This document shows positions 36,009 to 49,100 of a DNA stretch of 64,000 bases, piece by piece. Both the position numbers and the translations under genes were made by a program. How positions within the stretch are numbered: the stretch's first letter is position 1; every line of letters starts with the position of its first letter. The notes below the pieces were generated by a model, which worked only from the letters and a program-made list of their open reading frames with translations, was not told the origin of the DNA and made no database searches. Source of the DNA: Antennarius striatus (Eukaryota; Chordata; Actinopteri; Lophiiformes; Antennariidae); the NCBI RefSeq assembly GCF_040054535.1, contig NC_090794.1, positions 6,983,001-7,047,000 on the forward strand. The letters run 5' to 3'.

Positions 36009-36764
36009 TGACATTATCAATATTTTGAATGATCTGACCAAAAGTGTGCCAAGAATGATGGTGCAGCAAATTCATGATTCTAATTATAATCCTGCTTCGT
36101 CCTGACTTTTGATATTTATCACAGAAAACATATCAATAGAATTTTTTTCTCCAATTTCGTCTAAATTGATTTAGACTGATCACTAATTATGATGAATTAA
36201 ATTCTTGAGTACCTTTAAAAGTGCTGTGTCAGGTTTTAAGTATTAAATCTCAAAACGTACAGCTGTCACATCAGAAATAAGTCAAGGAGAATTTGACTTA
36301 TGTAAAGAGTCAAATGATGTACCAAATAACTCTTCATGGGAATGTCCAGAGCCTGAAGCAAGATTCCTGGTTATCTCTCCACTGTTATATGGGTTCTCTC
36401 CAGGCTGCTATTTTGGGGATTTGTCAAGTAAATAAAGTCTGGCTATTCCAACAAGAGTCATAGTCGTTGACCCCGATCATTATTAGGAAACGCTATGCCT
36501 TCAAGATTTAGAACTAACACGTGTGTAAGGGAACGTAGATTTAAAGTGGGTACTAGCTGTTGATCAAATCTCAAGAAAACAACAGGAAACTGCATCAGTA
36601 TAAGAAATGTACCAACTTTTATTATCCAATTTACACATCCTTTTCAGTGTGCGATACAAAGCAAGAGAAATTTATATAAACAGTGAGTCTGAGATCTGAA
36701 AATATCAAATGACTTTCGGCTTAAGACACAAACAACTTAAATGATTTACCATCAGTGTTTAAAT

Positions 36765-37015
36765 CTGAGAGAGGCCAGGCTGAGATGGTTTGGACATGTC
36801 CAGAGGAGAGATAGTGAATATATTGGTAGAAGGGTGCTGAGTTTTGAACTTCCAGGCAGGAGGCCTAGAGGAAGACCAAAGAGGAGGTTTATGGATGTAG
36901 TGAAAGAGGACATGAAGGTAGTTGGTGTGAGAGAAGAGGATGCAGAAGACAGGGTTAGATGGAGGCAAATGATTGGCTGTGGGGACACCTGAAGGGAAAA
37001 GCCGAAAGGAGAAGT
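36765..37015 (+). mobile_element. LINE 3' end fragment (reverse-transcriptase C-terminus)
   Basis: Encodes ARLRWFGHVQRRDSEYIGRR, ELPGRRPRGRPKRRFMDVVK and VREEDAEDRVRWRQMIGCGD, the conserved tail of a teleost non-LTR retrotransposon polyprotein. It ends in gaagggaaaagccgaaagga, shared with the copy at 60.85 kb. It is a severely 5'-truncated dead copy of about 250 bp, between fbxo16 and cyria. Confidence 0.85.
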
Positions 37016-37195
37016 TAAAATTGTCTTGGATTCAACACGCAATAGCATATCCTGGTGAAGAGGGAAATTAATGACAAGATGAGATTTATTATCAGAGCCC
37101 CTTCAATCAAATATCTGAATCATACGGATCTCCCTTTAAGTCACATCCAGGTCAAATTTCACTTATAGCATATAAAACACTGCAATCAAAGAATG

Positions 37196-37196
<1 letters not shown>

Positions 37197-37259
<63 letters not shown>
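37197..37259. repeat. (CA)n microsatellite
   Basis: About 31 uninterrupted CA units between fbxo16 and cyria. Confidence 0.97.
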
Positions 37260-37263
<4 letters not shown>

Positions 37264-37845
37264 ATATAAGAGGGTAAAAAAAATTAACAGGCTTACTGGA
37301 TGGTAGATACCCGAATTCATAATGTTAATCAAGTAAATGTGTTAATTTTTTTGGGTTATTACATGCAGTACATGGGTTATGGATGACAAAAGTAAATAAG
37401 GATGTTATGCTCCATCAGTGAGGGTTCATACTGTGAGGTCATGATGCTGGAGAGTTATCATAGATTGTTCTGGATGGTAAAACCAGTCTGTTCAGGATCT
37501 CCTTTGGAAACGAGGATTTGATTGAAAGCAGCATCACAACAGCCACAGAGATTGTTTCTCGTCACAATGTGGTTAGTTTAAGGGCCGGTGTTCACACCAG
37601 CGTTTTGATCAACCATCAGGTAAATACATGTTGTCATGTTAGTGAGAGATTATACCAATAATACATAGAGATTCCCACTTTTGTTGCTGATCATATTTAG
37701 AGCTCAAGGCAAACAGTTCAAAAGGTATGCAAGTCAACAACTTAACAAAATTTTAAAGCTCGAGATTCTGAGTTAAAAAACAAAAAAAAACACACAAAAA
37801 ATTTGATTGGAACCTTGAAACTATTAAGTTGAGAAACACAACTCT

Positions 37846-38762
37846 TTTATTCAGAACAAAAATATTTTTGGCCTTTTGAAAGACAAACATTTTCTATTTT
37901 AATACAAAAGCCAGAAAAAAGTCAGCAATCGCAAAACATACAAAAGTCATTCAGAGCATCAGCACAGACCAATTAAATAAAACATTTGGTGGACTGCCTT
38001 TCCTGTTTTAACGTCGCAACCTTTTCAATTCACAAAAACCTCAGAGATCACGCACACTTTGACAGACTGGATCTGACAGGAGGGGCAAAGTATAGTGAAG
38101 TTTGTGTTCACAGTGGATTTATTTTCTATAGTTGTACAAAATTTGAGTCCAAAGAGAGATAAGTACAAAGGAAAGAATCGTAATGCTGTTAGCGCCCCAT
38201 CAATCAATCCTTTATCTGCTCTCAATATTTAACGCTTCGTGGCAGTATAAATGTCTTCCACTGTTCGATTTCATTTTCTGTCATCAATGAAAACACGGAA
38301 ACAACTTTACTTGTTTACACGATGAATTATCACTATGACAAATGTGTCTGAGAATCTTTCCAGAGACAGTTGTTTTGCTTCAACAACCCAATTTTCACTA
38401 AATTCTTTACATTTAATTACTTCCATTGTCAAATAAACAATTCCTTAACAGTAATTTTATGTTGCCATGTTCATTTATGTACGAGTGCAGCTTCTAAAGA
38501 TGGAGTGTGTAAGGCTGATCGGTGGCCATCTTTTGCACTTCGACAGCTGACAACAGTAGAGGCATTCATGCGATGCTTAAAAAAGAATTTGCAAAGCAGA
38601 AGAAGGTCGATGTTCTGAGGGTGGAGGGAATGGCTATGCAAATACACACAAGTATTAACATCAAGTCTTTTTTAAATAATGTAAACATATACATCTTAGC
38701 TGAGGTCAGAGGTCATCCATCCTCTTCATATCTACTTATACATATATAAAAAAGAACAAATG
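37846..38762 (-). other. cyria: cyria 3' UTR with poly(A) signal
   Basis: Minus-strand sequence after the TAA (38763-38765). AATAAA hexamers on that strand lie at 38123-38118 and 37851-37846; the latter is taken as the end, so the boundary is uncertain and a shorter form is possible. No coding potential is seen. Confidence 0.5.
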
Positions 38763-39742
38763 TTACTGAAGCATCATTCGGATGCTCTTCGGAGTGGATT
38801 CTTCATTCAGGTGTTTAGTGGTGAATCTGAGGAGAAACACACATTGAAGGTTGTATTAGTGAACAAGCATTACAGTAATTCATGTTCAACAAGGCAGTCA
38901 GAGACTGCAACATCCTGCGACACCCCTGAATTCAAAATTTTACCCTGACCGACACATTTTTGTGCCTCTGGCTCCCTAAAAATGTTGCTTTTTGTTTTGT
39001 GATTATATCTCATCAGGTTTCAGAGATGTGTACCTGAAAAGGTATAACAGTAAGGTATAAACAGTTTTGTTTTCATCCCCTTTGCTGCCCGAGTAATGTG
39101 CTTGTTCTTTCATTTTTCTATCTGCAACGGTTCTGAAGATATTTGGTGGACGGACGGACGAACACAAAAACACTGAACTACAATACGTCACCGCTTCCGC
39201 CTGTTTCAAATGGTCAGAATAGAGGAATAACAAAGTTGAGTAAATGAGACCTACTTCAGGGCGTTCAGGAGCCCCTCCACGTTGTCTGTCGGCTGCTCCT
39301 TCAGGACTTTTATGCAGCCTTTCATCTGTGAAATAAACAGTGAGATCATCACATAACAGCTCCACAGAGATGCTGCTAGCAGCTCAAATTATTTCATCGC
39401 AGCCCTGCGCGTGAGCCTTACGTCTATCTTAGAGGATTTGTTAAAAGCACCGTTGGGATGGACGTGATCATAAAGAATGATGACTCCCACCATAACCCTC
39501 ATGCAAAACAAGAGCGTTTCCTCGCTGCTGAAACGACTTGAATATTCCCTAAAAAAAGAGAGAAGAACAAATTATAAAAGTCATCAAATGAGAAGGAAGG
39601 AGGTAAATGCAGAAACGACATTTTAAAAACACTTAAACATTTTATTATTTGTGATATAGAAACAGAAGACATCTTTACATATCCTTCAAGTACTCACTTT
39701 AAACTTCAGATCTAAAAAGAACCTGTCAGAACCCTTCCATGC

Positions 39743-39816
<74 letters not shown>

Positions 39817-42800
39817 GTCAGGACTTACGGTGTCTCCAGCATGACTTTACAGATGCTGGCCATGGTGCTGAGACAGTCTGTTGTGTTCTCCAGTGGACGA
39901 GTCTTATTCTGCCAAAGACGAATCAAATGATGACAGTTCAATGATTACTACAATAACTTTTAACTATTAATAATAACTATTAAATTGTAATGGAATGTTT
40001 AAAAACCAAAATGAAAAGTTTGATGGTTTGTGCTGTTGACTCTCACCTCTGTCACAAAGTTTGTGGTTGCATTGCTGAGGGTTTTCAGCATGGGCGTGGC
40101 TTCAGCATAGAACAGAGACATTCTGTTGGCCATTTCATTGTTGACTTCACTTTCAATGTCCAGCTGTCAGTTCACAAAACAAAATCAGGTAAAATAACAG
40201 CCGTCAGAACTTCAGAACTCTTCAGTTTAAGACACTGAATTTAGAAATACCAAAGTCTGTTATAAGACATAAATGTGTCTTAATAGCCACAGGAGTAACA
40301 AGCTGCCTCCAGCTCAGGCAGATCGGACTTCAGGACCACTCACGTTCATGTTATTTATCCGGTTTCGACTGATGGTTCTTCTGTAGTAGCTGAAGTCGTT
40401 CTGGATGGCAGGAATTCTCATCTAAAAAAACAAGACACCACTAAAAACGTCTGAATAAACAATATATTTCATTGAACAAGTGAAGGAACAGAGTTTGACC
40501 AAGTGAAGCAGTGTGTGTGTGTGTGTGTGTGTGTGGAGAGGAGAAGCTTAACGTTTTTGCTACAGACCTTCAGCTCATCAAAGCGCAGCGTGAAGTGGAG
40601 GATCTCAGCAAACTGTTTGGCCAGCGCCTGCTCCCTCTCCAGGTGCTGGGTGGGCGTGAAGGGTGGACATGTCAGGGTCTCCAATAAACTCTGCAGTGCC
40701 TCCTCTACACACAGACACACGCGTGTCAGAAAAGAATGAATGTCCTGGACTCATTGCAACACATTAAAAAAGAAAAAAAGACTAAGAGAGACGGAAGGGG
40801 TAAAAAAGACATGAAACAGCCCTGAATTTAAAGGGATGATCAGGTTGTTTCCCACACTCAGCCCATACCAAGTCTGAGTGAGAAGCTGTAGAACTTCTTG
40901 AGTTTGATGACCAACGGGCAAACGGAGTTCCAGGCTCGCTCCTGATGCATGAAGTCGTTGGGGTTTTGAATTGCCTGGAGAAACCGTATTTGAAAAAGCA
41001 AATGTGAGAACCCATCCAAGCCTAAAGGCAAAAATGATCACTGACACCAGGGTGTCGCTCGGTGTGTGAATGTTTCCTACTTCTTTGATCTCCTGGCCGG
41101 CTCCTTTGTACGCCTGCAGGCCAGATAGGATGCTCTCAGAGTCCTGAAGGACGGCGTTCACCTGGTTCCACACCTCCCGCTCTCCTCCTGTGGGCTGGGC
41201 ATCTGACACAAAGCACACAGACTAGTTAGCTAAGCTATTTTAAACAGAACCGGTTTTTCCACAAAATCACATTTTAAGTCATTGATAATAGAATCCCACT
41301 AATCTAGATTTTACGCCATGAGTTGCTGTGAAAAGGCTTTGCTGACATTATAACTAGTGTCTTTGTCACTGAAAGCAACTCAAAAATTTCGATTACCTAA
41401 CAGCACTATTTCAATACAGGTACATTAAACATTTTGCTTTCAACAGAAAGTCCATTAACAGTCAGAAGCAAAAACCTGCGTATGTAGCATCCGGAATAAT
41501 GCTTTAACTTGAAATGTCGATAAACATTGCTGTGACGTAGTATTCATAATTAATAATAAGCCCTGTAGCTGAATATAATAGCGCTGGATGCATTAACTGT
41601 ATCCTTCCTCATACACAAAGAAGCTGCCTGCAATTCAAGCCAGCAGCACTCTGACTGTAAATAACTGGTGTGAACTTTGCACAGCACTACTCCATCCATG
41701 CTGAAGGAAGCTATTGGATGGACAAGCCTGTGCACATTATCAGCTCTATTTCAAACGTTATCAGCCTGTAGCTGTCAATATAATTTTTTCATGTAATGTG
41801 CATCACTGCTTTTCTGCGTCACATTTCCTCCATGATTTCTATTAGTACACTCTTTATACGTATTTACATGAGCTTGATTTGCTCCAGTGTTCCGTGTTTT
41901 TAATATTGTGAAAGCCAATTCAACATTTCTGTAATGCAACACACCATGTTAAGGTTTGGCCAGGAAACTATGGACTTATGAACACAGACAGGAAAAGCAG
42001 CTCCAAATTTAGAGTATCAGTGACATTCAAACTGTGCCTGTTCTGTATTTCAGACCTTTCTCTGCCATCATTTCTCCTTTATTCAACAAATAAAGCATGA
42101 GGTCGGCTGCATTCAGAGTGTGGCTGGTATTGCCACTGTGGAGACAGACTTTGTTTTGTAGGAGGTTTTTGAATAGCAGATTTCTTTTAAACTTTAAAAA
42201 TCAGAGCAGTAATGAATCAGATAAAAATTCCCCTGATGGAACCGCTACCATCTTTTCAGCATTCCTGTACTGAACGACAAATATCAGGATGATGTAGGGA
42301 GAGAAACAGGGCAGCTGACAGTAATGTAGTAATGCATTATGTAGTTACTAATACAGTTAGTAACTACATAATGCTACATGCTATAAAATGTGCCTTAGTT
42401 TAATCCTAGCAGACATAGGGAGACAAGCATGCAGACGCACGAATAAAAGCTAACAACAAAGGTCAAGGGTCAGATTCATTCTTCAGCTTGGCAGGGAGTG
42501 AAAGCTGAAATGAATTATGGATAAATTGTGAAGGGAAATGTAGACAATACAGCAGTAACAACAATAGGATGACCCCTGACCAGCCAGTCAGCTTAGGAAA
42601 CGTTAGAGGAAAATGACTAAGTGACATAGAGGGGGGTGGGTAGGTGAGGCAAGCAGAAGGGCAGAGATTTGCTGTGCTCACTTTCAAAGTCAAGGAAAAA
42701 GTTTGGCCCCTGTTCAAGCTCTGTGCAAGTGAGCACTTTTAAAAGATTCCCCATTTGGTTTCTGCAAGACAGAAAATAGAAAGAGAAAAGGAAGGAAAGG

Positions 42801-43100
42801 ACACGCAAAGGTTAACAACACATCATTCAGTTATTAGGATCAGAGCTGGAAAAGGAGCTGAAAGAAAAAAATGGAAGGAAATGAAATGGAGAAATAGAGA
42901 AGAACGTGAGCGGACTCCTTCCGACCTGCTGAGAAAAACAACAACAGATGAACAGGCAACATCTTTACCCCCCAAAAAGCTCCCTACATCAGTCCTTTCT
43001 CCCTTTGTTCCACTCCAGCGCCAGACTTACTTTCAAAGTCCAGGAAAAAGTGTGGATAGTTCTCTATTTCCCTTGTTAGGACTTTTAGCAGGTTACCCAT
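38763..43100 (-). CDS. cyria: CYRI-A, CYFIP-related Rac1 interactor (FAM49A)
   Basis: Cytosolic, N-myristoylated Rac1-binding protein; the family competes with the WAVE/Scar complex for active Rac1 and limits lamellipodia. Minus-strand exons: 43031-43100 (or alternative 42682-42754), 41081-41202, 40869-40974, 40568-40704, 40344-40421, 40047-40163, 39829-39908, 39422-39548, 39255-39325, 38763-38826; 972 nt, 323 aa, the same length as human [14 protein letters not shown] gives the Gly2 myristoylation site. Family signatures: [90 protein letters not shown], and the end [11 protein letters not shown]. The Arg pair essential for Rac1 binding in CYRI-B (R160/R161) is conserved at 159/160. It resembles FAM49A more than FAM49B ([32 protein letters not shown]). 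Confidence 0.94.
39745..39815. repeat. (GT)n microsatellite next to cyria exon donor
   Basis: About 35 units; on the cyria (minus) strand it is (CA)n beginning about 13 nt into the intron after the exon 39829-39908. Confidence 0.97.
42334..42374. repeat. perfect 18-bp inverted repeat (hairpin)
   Basis: GCATTATGTAGTTACTAA at 42334-42351 and its exact reverse complement at 42357-42374, separated by 5 nt, in the cyria intron just downstream of alternative first exon B. Confidence 0.9.
42682..42761 (-). other. cyria: cyria alternative first coding exon B (CTELEQGP form)
   Basis: Acceptor TGTCTTGCAG, 7 nt of 5' UTR, then [20 protein letters not shown] and LDFE; donor GTGAGC after 42682, again phase 1 to exon 41202. 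It matches the human FAM49B canonical N-terminus ([11 protein letters not shown]). It lies 269 nt downstream of exon A. Joining A to B puts TAA in frame after seven codons, so only one of the two can be used. Confidence 0.85.
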
Positions 43101-43110
43101 GCCAGCAAAC
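43031..43110 (-). other. cyria: cyria alternative first coding exon A (REIENYPH form)
   Basis: Acceptor GACCATCAG, 10 nt of 5' UTR, then [20 protein letters not shown] and DFE; donor GTAAGT after 43031, phase 1, joining exon 41202 through A|AT (Asn). It matches the human FAM49A N-terminus as I recall it. Confidence 0.85.
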
Positions 43111-46100
43111 CTGATGGTCAAAATACAGTCATGAACAACACAAAATACACACATTTTTTAAAACATACATGTATGCAACAGACCCTCATGATTGCAATTT
43201 GACCTTTAACTTATTTATGAAGAAAAGTGTTCCAGAAAAGAAAACCAACTTTTGAATTTTGAAAACAAAACTGCAAGCATTTGTTTGTTTTCAATTTAAT
43301 AAATTTAATAAATCTGCGTGGAAATAGGACTCACATTATTCATACATATACGCATGTGTTGTGTGTTTTCTGAGAATGGTAAATTTACTTGGACAAAAAA
43401 TGGACAAAAATTGGATTTACATGTTATAAATAAAGGCTTTATTGGAAGCATAAAGCAGTGAGTAAATTGCAGTTTCAGGGGAAAGTCTCCTCAGTGGTAA
43501 CAAACCCTGCAGTCATAGCGTAAGTATACAGCAGCGTAAAAGGAGGCCATATTATGTTAAAAACAGGAATGACATGATGCATTATGTGAATACAAATGGT
43601 TGAGATCAAAAGATTTAACCCTAGGCACTGGGTGAGGAACTATGTTGTTGGCTGAAGGTCAAAAAAATTCGGACGCACTTTGAACAGCAGCTGCAACTTA
43701 AAAATTGGGAGTTGACTTTTAAGGACAAAAAGTTATGAAGACAAACTTTTCTCTTTTCAGATCCAAATTCCTTCAGAAATTATGGCATGACGCGACAACA
43801 AAATGAGACATTGTGTTGCAGTGTGCACATGATGCTCACACTGCGCACAGCCTCTAGCAAACTGGCAATCACCATCAGTCATGTATTCATTCCTAATCTT
43901 TCATTCCTCCTAAATTCAAAGAAACAACTAGGGGGTAAATACTGAGCATGCAGCTCCTATAGTAACAGCTTTATGTCGAGGGGTATACTAATTTGACGTT
44001 TATCTTAATTTAATGCAGCGTTAGGGTACAAGATTGTACCAGTAGGGGGCGATGTTGGTTTTCATTTACATTTCACAAGAAGCTAATTTGAAAATTGCTA
44101 CAGTTTTTGATTTTGGGACAAGATATTTTTGGGACAACAGATATTTTAAAAAGGTGTCTAAAGTAAAGAATGCATACAACACATCATGCTAAAATCATTG
44201 GTCACTTCTGACAGGCCACTAGACTTGCTTTAACAGATTTAAGTTGTGCTGGTGACGCCTTAACATTGATAATGAGCCAGGCACACTGGTAATCCTGTCT
44301 GCAAATGTTGTGTTGTTACTCAAAATATTGCTGCACTGCACTCTGGTATGCCGAAAGACAAATCTGTGATTCAGATAAACAAATGGGCAAAGCATGTGAC
44401 GTCCTTCAGATCTAGCAATGAAAACAGAAATCCCAAAATCAAGTTCCTAACTTTGAGATTAACAAATCAATAGGTGCAAACACAGCCTGTGCAAGGTAAT
44501 AAGTATGAATAAGAGTCACAGTCACAGCAGGTAAAATAGGGAATTATGTTTTTAATTTCATCTACAATGAAGGTGAACCTAACCAATAGCAGCTTTGTTT
44601 GTGCTTTATGGGATGGGTATGTGACTGACTAGACAAAATAAGGGAGAGAACAAAACCCCATAATAGCAAAGAATGATAAAGCATGTGAGCCTGTGGAGAG
44701 GTTGTGTAATGTAATTATGTGTAACTGAATGGTTCCAGTTGCCATAAATGAACATGCAATTTCTGTTTTGACCCAAGATTTCACATCTACCTAGTTTCAT
44801 GAAGCATCAGCTGCTCTCGGTTACAGGAAACTTTCCCATCTTCATTTTTATTGGCACGCAGAGACAGGAAACTACTATGGGAAATTTCTCGTCTGGCCAC
44901 TTCTTCTTTCACAATCACAAATCTATTTGGCTCATTAAGCAGTGTGAAAACTTTGATTTCCCTCTTTCTTGGAGCACTTCCGCTCAGCTGGTAAATAAAT
45001 AACAAATACAGTAGTGTATATCTTGTAAAGGAATAGCTTTGTGATCCAGTTTATTGTTAAGAACTGTTGTTTTCACAGAAGGAACTAAGACTCACTGACA
45101 GTAGCTAAATTAATTTGTCATAAGAATAAATAATGTTTAAATTCTTTTCAGGTGACTGCGACAAACATTGTATTGTTGTGAAATACACTGGATTTCATTG
45201 CTGAATATATCTGATACCAATTAGATCTACAAATGTTCCTGTATAATAGCAATATTAATATAGGAACATACATTTCCTTGTTTGTAATAATTTGTTTGCT
45301 CAGCTAGTATTTATATAGGAGCAGTGATTTTTAGAAGTGGATCTCCATTCTCACAAAAACCATAACTTCCGTTTTGTTAAACAAGGAAACTCACCTGGGC
45401 TGTTTAATGAACATTAAAGTCAATAAAGCTGAACCAAAACTGGTCTATCTAAACAGAAAATTCACTTAATTTAACAGTGTGTAAAAGCTGATTTTAACCC
45501 AATGAGGTTTCCAAAATATTCTGGAAGATTTGCTTTTGCTCTTAGCTTATTTATGCTTTGTTATGAATAGAATTTAAATAACATGTTGACCTTTTTCTAA
45601 GAAATTATAATTCTTTATCATAAACAGCAGATTGATATGCTCTGTGAAATTTATAAAATCATGTGTAATCCTCTAAAAAGTGTCTTTACTATCTAATACA
45701 ATCATGAAAATTGCTTAAATTTGGGATTTTCATATCAGCTGGACACGACCATAACCATTTTGATTTTAACTCTTTCGAATAATTTTATAAGAACTCAATT
45801 TATCGTGTACAGATGATTTTTTATTGCAAATCTGCTTCAAATCTGCCTTATTGCCTCAAGCTTTAACAGAGGGACATAAATGGATTCCTGTTCCTCTGGC
45901 TGATGTCTGAGGAACACCCTGAGGACAAGAACTTCAACCGCTGCCAAGGGAGAAAGTTTTGGGGTCAATAAAACAAGTGTGTGCTGATCCCACTGTAATC
46001 ATGTAAACCGCAGTGTTGTTTCTGGACTGATGTGCTTCAGTGGCAACTTGAAGTGTAGTGTTGCTCAAACATGACTGCACATGCCTTCTGTGTGTGTGTG

Positions 46101-46134
46101 TGTGTGTGGGGGGGGGTATGTGTGTGTGTTGTAC

Positions 46135-46190
46135 CTTCTCTGGTGGAGGACTTTACGTTGCTCTCTATATCATCTGCTTTCTTTTTCTCT
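46135..46190 (-). other. cyria: possible small non-coding exon of cyria
   Basis: Minus strand: acceptor TTTTATTACAG, 56 purine-rich nt, donor GAAG|GTACAA. It could be an optional 5' UTR exon. It contains a minimal upstream ORF (ATG ATA TAG). The donor is weak and no homology supports it. Confidence 0.25.
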
Positions 46191-49100
46191 CTGTAATAAA
46201 AGGAAAGAAGAAATTCATGAAGTGATCAAAAACAAATGACGTGGAAAGTGGAAACAAAACCACAAAGCATGCTTTAAATGTGTGTGTGTGTGTGCATGTG
46301 TGTGTGCGCTTGAGACTTCATACGTCTGCAAATTGAACACGTGATAAATATCAACTTCTAATATCACCAACATCTCTTTTTCTCCTGACAACAGGAGAAA
46401 AAACATTCATCAAACAAATACTACTCTCCCTCATCACAGAAACCAGACTAAATTATTCAAAAGGTGAAATCTACACCCTATTATTTTCAGAATATCTCCT
46501 GTCTGCAGCATGTTCACTGGCGTATTGGATGTCCTCTGCCAAGCTAATAGTCAGTGAGATTGACTGAGCTATAATCTGCCCACAACATCAAAGCTGAAAA
46601 TAAAAAAAATGACCGGTGAAAAATGAGGGCAGCAAACACCCGATGTGAGACACGATACCCAGCTGAAACAGCAAGTATCGTTTAAGCTCAGCAACATTTC
46701 ACCAACAATCCAAATGCGCCCACTAATTCTGCATTAGCTGCTTTCCTCAAACCTGCAGTGCAAACAGTACTGCTCATGATGTCGTATTCCACAATCCATC
46801 AAGTGTATCACACTAGCAGAACAGACGCACAAGTATAAGTGCAAACAGCAACCAATGCGGGAAACAGGAAGCAGTAAACAATCATCCTGCTTTGTTCTAT
46901 TCTGTATTTCGTTGCATTAGAAGGATGTTATGGAGGTTCTTCTCTCATGTGGGTAACATCTGTGAATACTGTCATCCATCCCTCCTCTGCAAAACCAGTA
47001 TAGACAGGCAAAGGGGTGTGTGCTATTGTGTATATATGGATGGAGGGGTGGAGGGCCCACTGTGAATCTACACATTCTCCTAATGAGGTTGCAATTCACT
47101 TCAATGGTACAACAGGTCTAAAACACAGCTTAAGCCCCATGTGGACAGCACAGACTGGCACACACACGCACGCACACACACACACACACACGTTTCACTC
47201 GTTCTACAACCAAATTCTCTTCCTCCACACCTAAACTTCTCCATCCACTCTTCCTCTCATTCCTTTATCACTTCCTGGTTTCTCCATTTTTCAGTCTTTG
47301 ACTTCTCTTTTCTCTGGCAGTCAAACTCAATTTGTCCCCTTCACCAGTCGGGCCAACTGGTGTGACCAGGCGCTCTGCTCATTTACACAGTTACACTGAA
47401 TTTGATTAATTAGCTAGGATGCTGGTAGATCCCCTCCCCCCCCAGGCCTTTGTTCCGTCAGCTATCTGAACGAGCGAGAACGAGTTGGTACTTTCCCAGT
47501 CGCTTCATCCGTCAATCATCCCAGTAGGTGGTGGAGCGGGACAGACAGCAGGAGGATATGTACAGCCTCCAAAAAAACAAACATGTTTTTCAGGAAACAT
47601 TAATGAAGAGCCACAATTTTCCCCTGAATCCCAGTGATAACAGACATAATAGAGGTGGAAATATGACTGTAGTGAGGTTGAGTTTTATCGTAATCATGAT
47701 AATTTGCACAGTAAAAAAAATCTGATTTAAATAGGGACATCTACTAACTTATAAACAATTTTTTAAAATGCAATGTATAGCAGCAAGTTTTATTTATTAT
47801 GTTGAAATCCAACTCGAGTGCTGTAACATTTACTCTCAACCTGAAGCTTTGACCTCAAGGTAAAATCTAAAATAATCTTTATTTTCATTTCTTTATGATT
47901 CCTTTAGTTGCTGTAATTAAAAATGACACATATTTTGATTGTATATAAGGTTTAAAGATCCATGACATCCAGACTTTTGACAGCCAGGCAACTAAAGGAT
48001 CAGATTTTTTTGACACGAAAGCAATTTTAGATGGAGATAAAATAGTTTCTTGAACTTTATCTCAGATTTGAACTGTTTTGTCTGCAATTTGAAGTTACAG
48101 CAAGAGCTGGTATGCAAATCTTGGATTGAAAAAATAATATATTCCTTCAGTCTTGTGGTTTATAGGTGAAAAACAATCAGGCTGTTCATTGAGGGATACG
48201 GTGACAAGAGTATTGTAACTCCTTTAGGAATGCGGCTGTGCATAATGTGTGCATAAAATGTCTTCAACTGAGACAATGTCCTTTATGAAGACTATTAGCA
48301 GACACACACACACACACACACACACTCTCACACACAGATATAAAACACTCTTGCATGACAACATTAACAGTCTCTTTGATGCAAAACCACATTTCCTGCC
48401 TGCAAGGGTGTGTTAAAAAGCAATGCGTTTCCATGGTGACAACAGAGACAACTGTTTAAAGAAGAGAAGCACACCCGGAGAAGACACACACGTGCTCTCC
48501 AATATTTTGCCAATAAATTCTGCTTCTGGTTGAATGTCTGGAGAGTAGAATGCCAGACCTACAGTGAAGGAAAGTAACAGAAACAGGCATGACGACTGAC
48601 AGAAATGGAAGAAACAATCCTGCAAAGTAAAACAAAAATAAACAGCAGAAAAGGCTGAAACCAGTGAACTACGTCAAAAAGAAAACCCCGTGACTGACAG
48701 GACTGAAAAAGACTTTCATGTCATATTTATAGTAACAGCCAACATTTCTACACCTCAGTAATATTATTGTCCGTTTGTTTAAGTTGTAGTAATGAGTCAC
48801 ACAGATATACACACTACTTAACCGTGACAGGGACCACTGGACAGTATTTGGCCCACGTTTACACAAGTAGATCAGAATGCAGTTGATCAAATGACGACAA
48901 TGCGAAACTTTAACAAGTTCTTTATCTTGCTCTCACATCATCTGTGCTTTCACTGTTTACTCACTTGACATGGGCCTCAAACCACTGACTGCTCAGTAAA
49001 TCAGTGAACACACATCGTAATCTAAAGTAAATTTGTTCAACACAGTTTGAAGTGTGGCTGCCCAAAGGATAAGGCAAAACTACTCAATGTAAATATGCCA

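Larger units (their letters stand above)
36009..37845. other. fbxo16-cyria convergent intergenic region
   Basis: AT-rich, without recognisable coding exons. It contains the LINE fragment at 36765-37015 and a (CA)n microsatellite at 37197-37259. The fbxo16 and cyria 3' ends face each other here; an fbxo16 poly(A) site was not pinned down (AATAAA occurs near 36431). Confidence 0.5.

Noticed and set aside
46135-46190. Coding exon reading EKKKADDIESNVKSSTRE on the minus strand
   Set aside because: It looks protein-like in one frame, but no flanking exon of matching phase or known protein was found; kept only as a low-confidence UTR exon.
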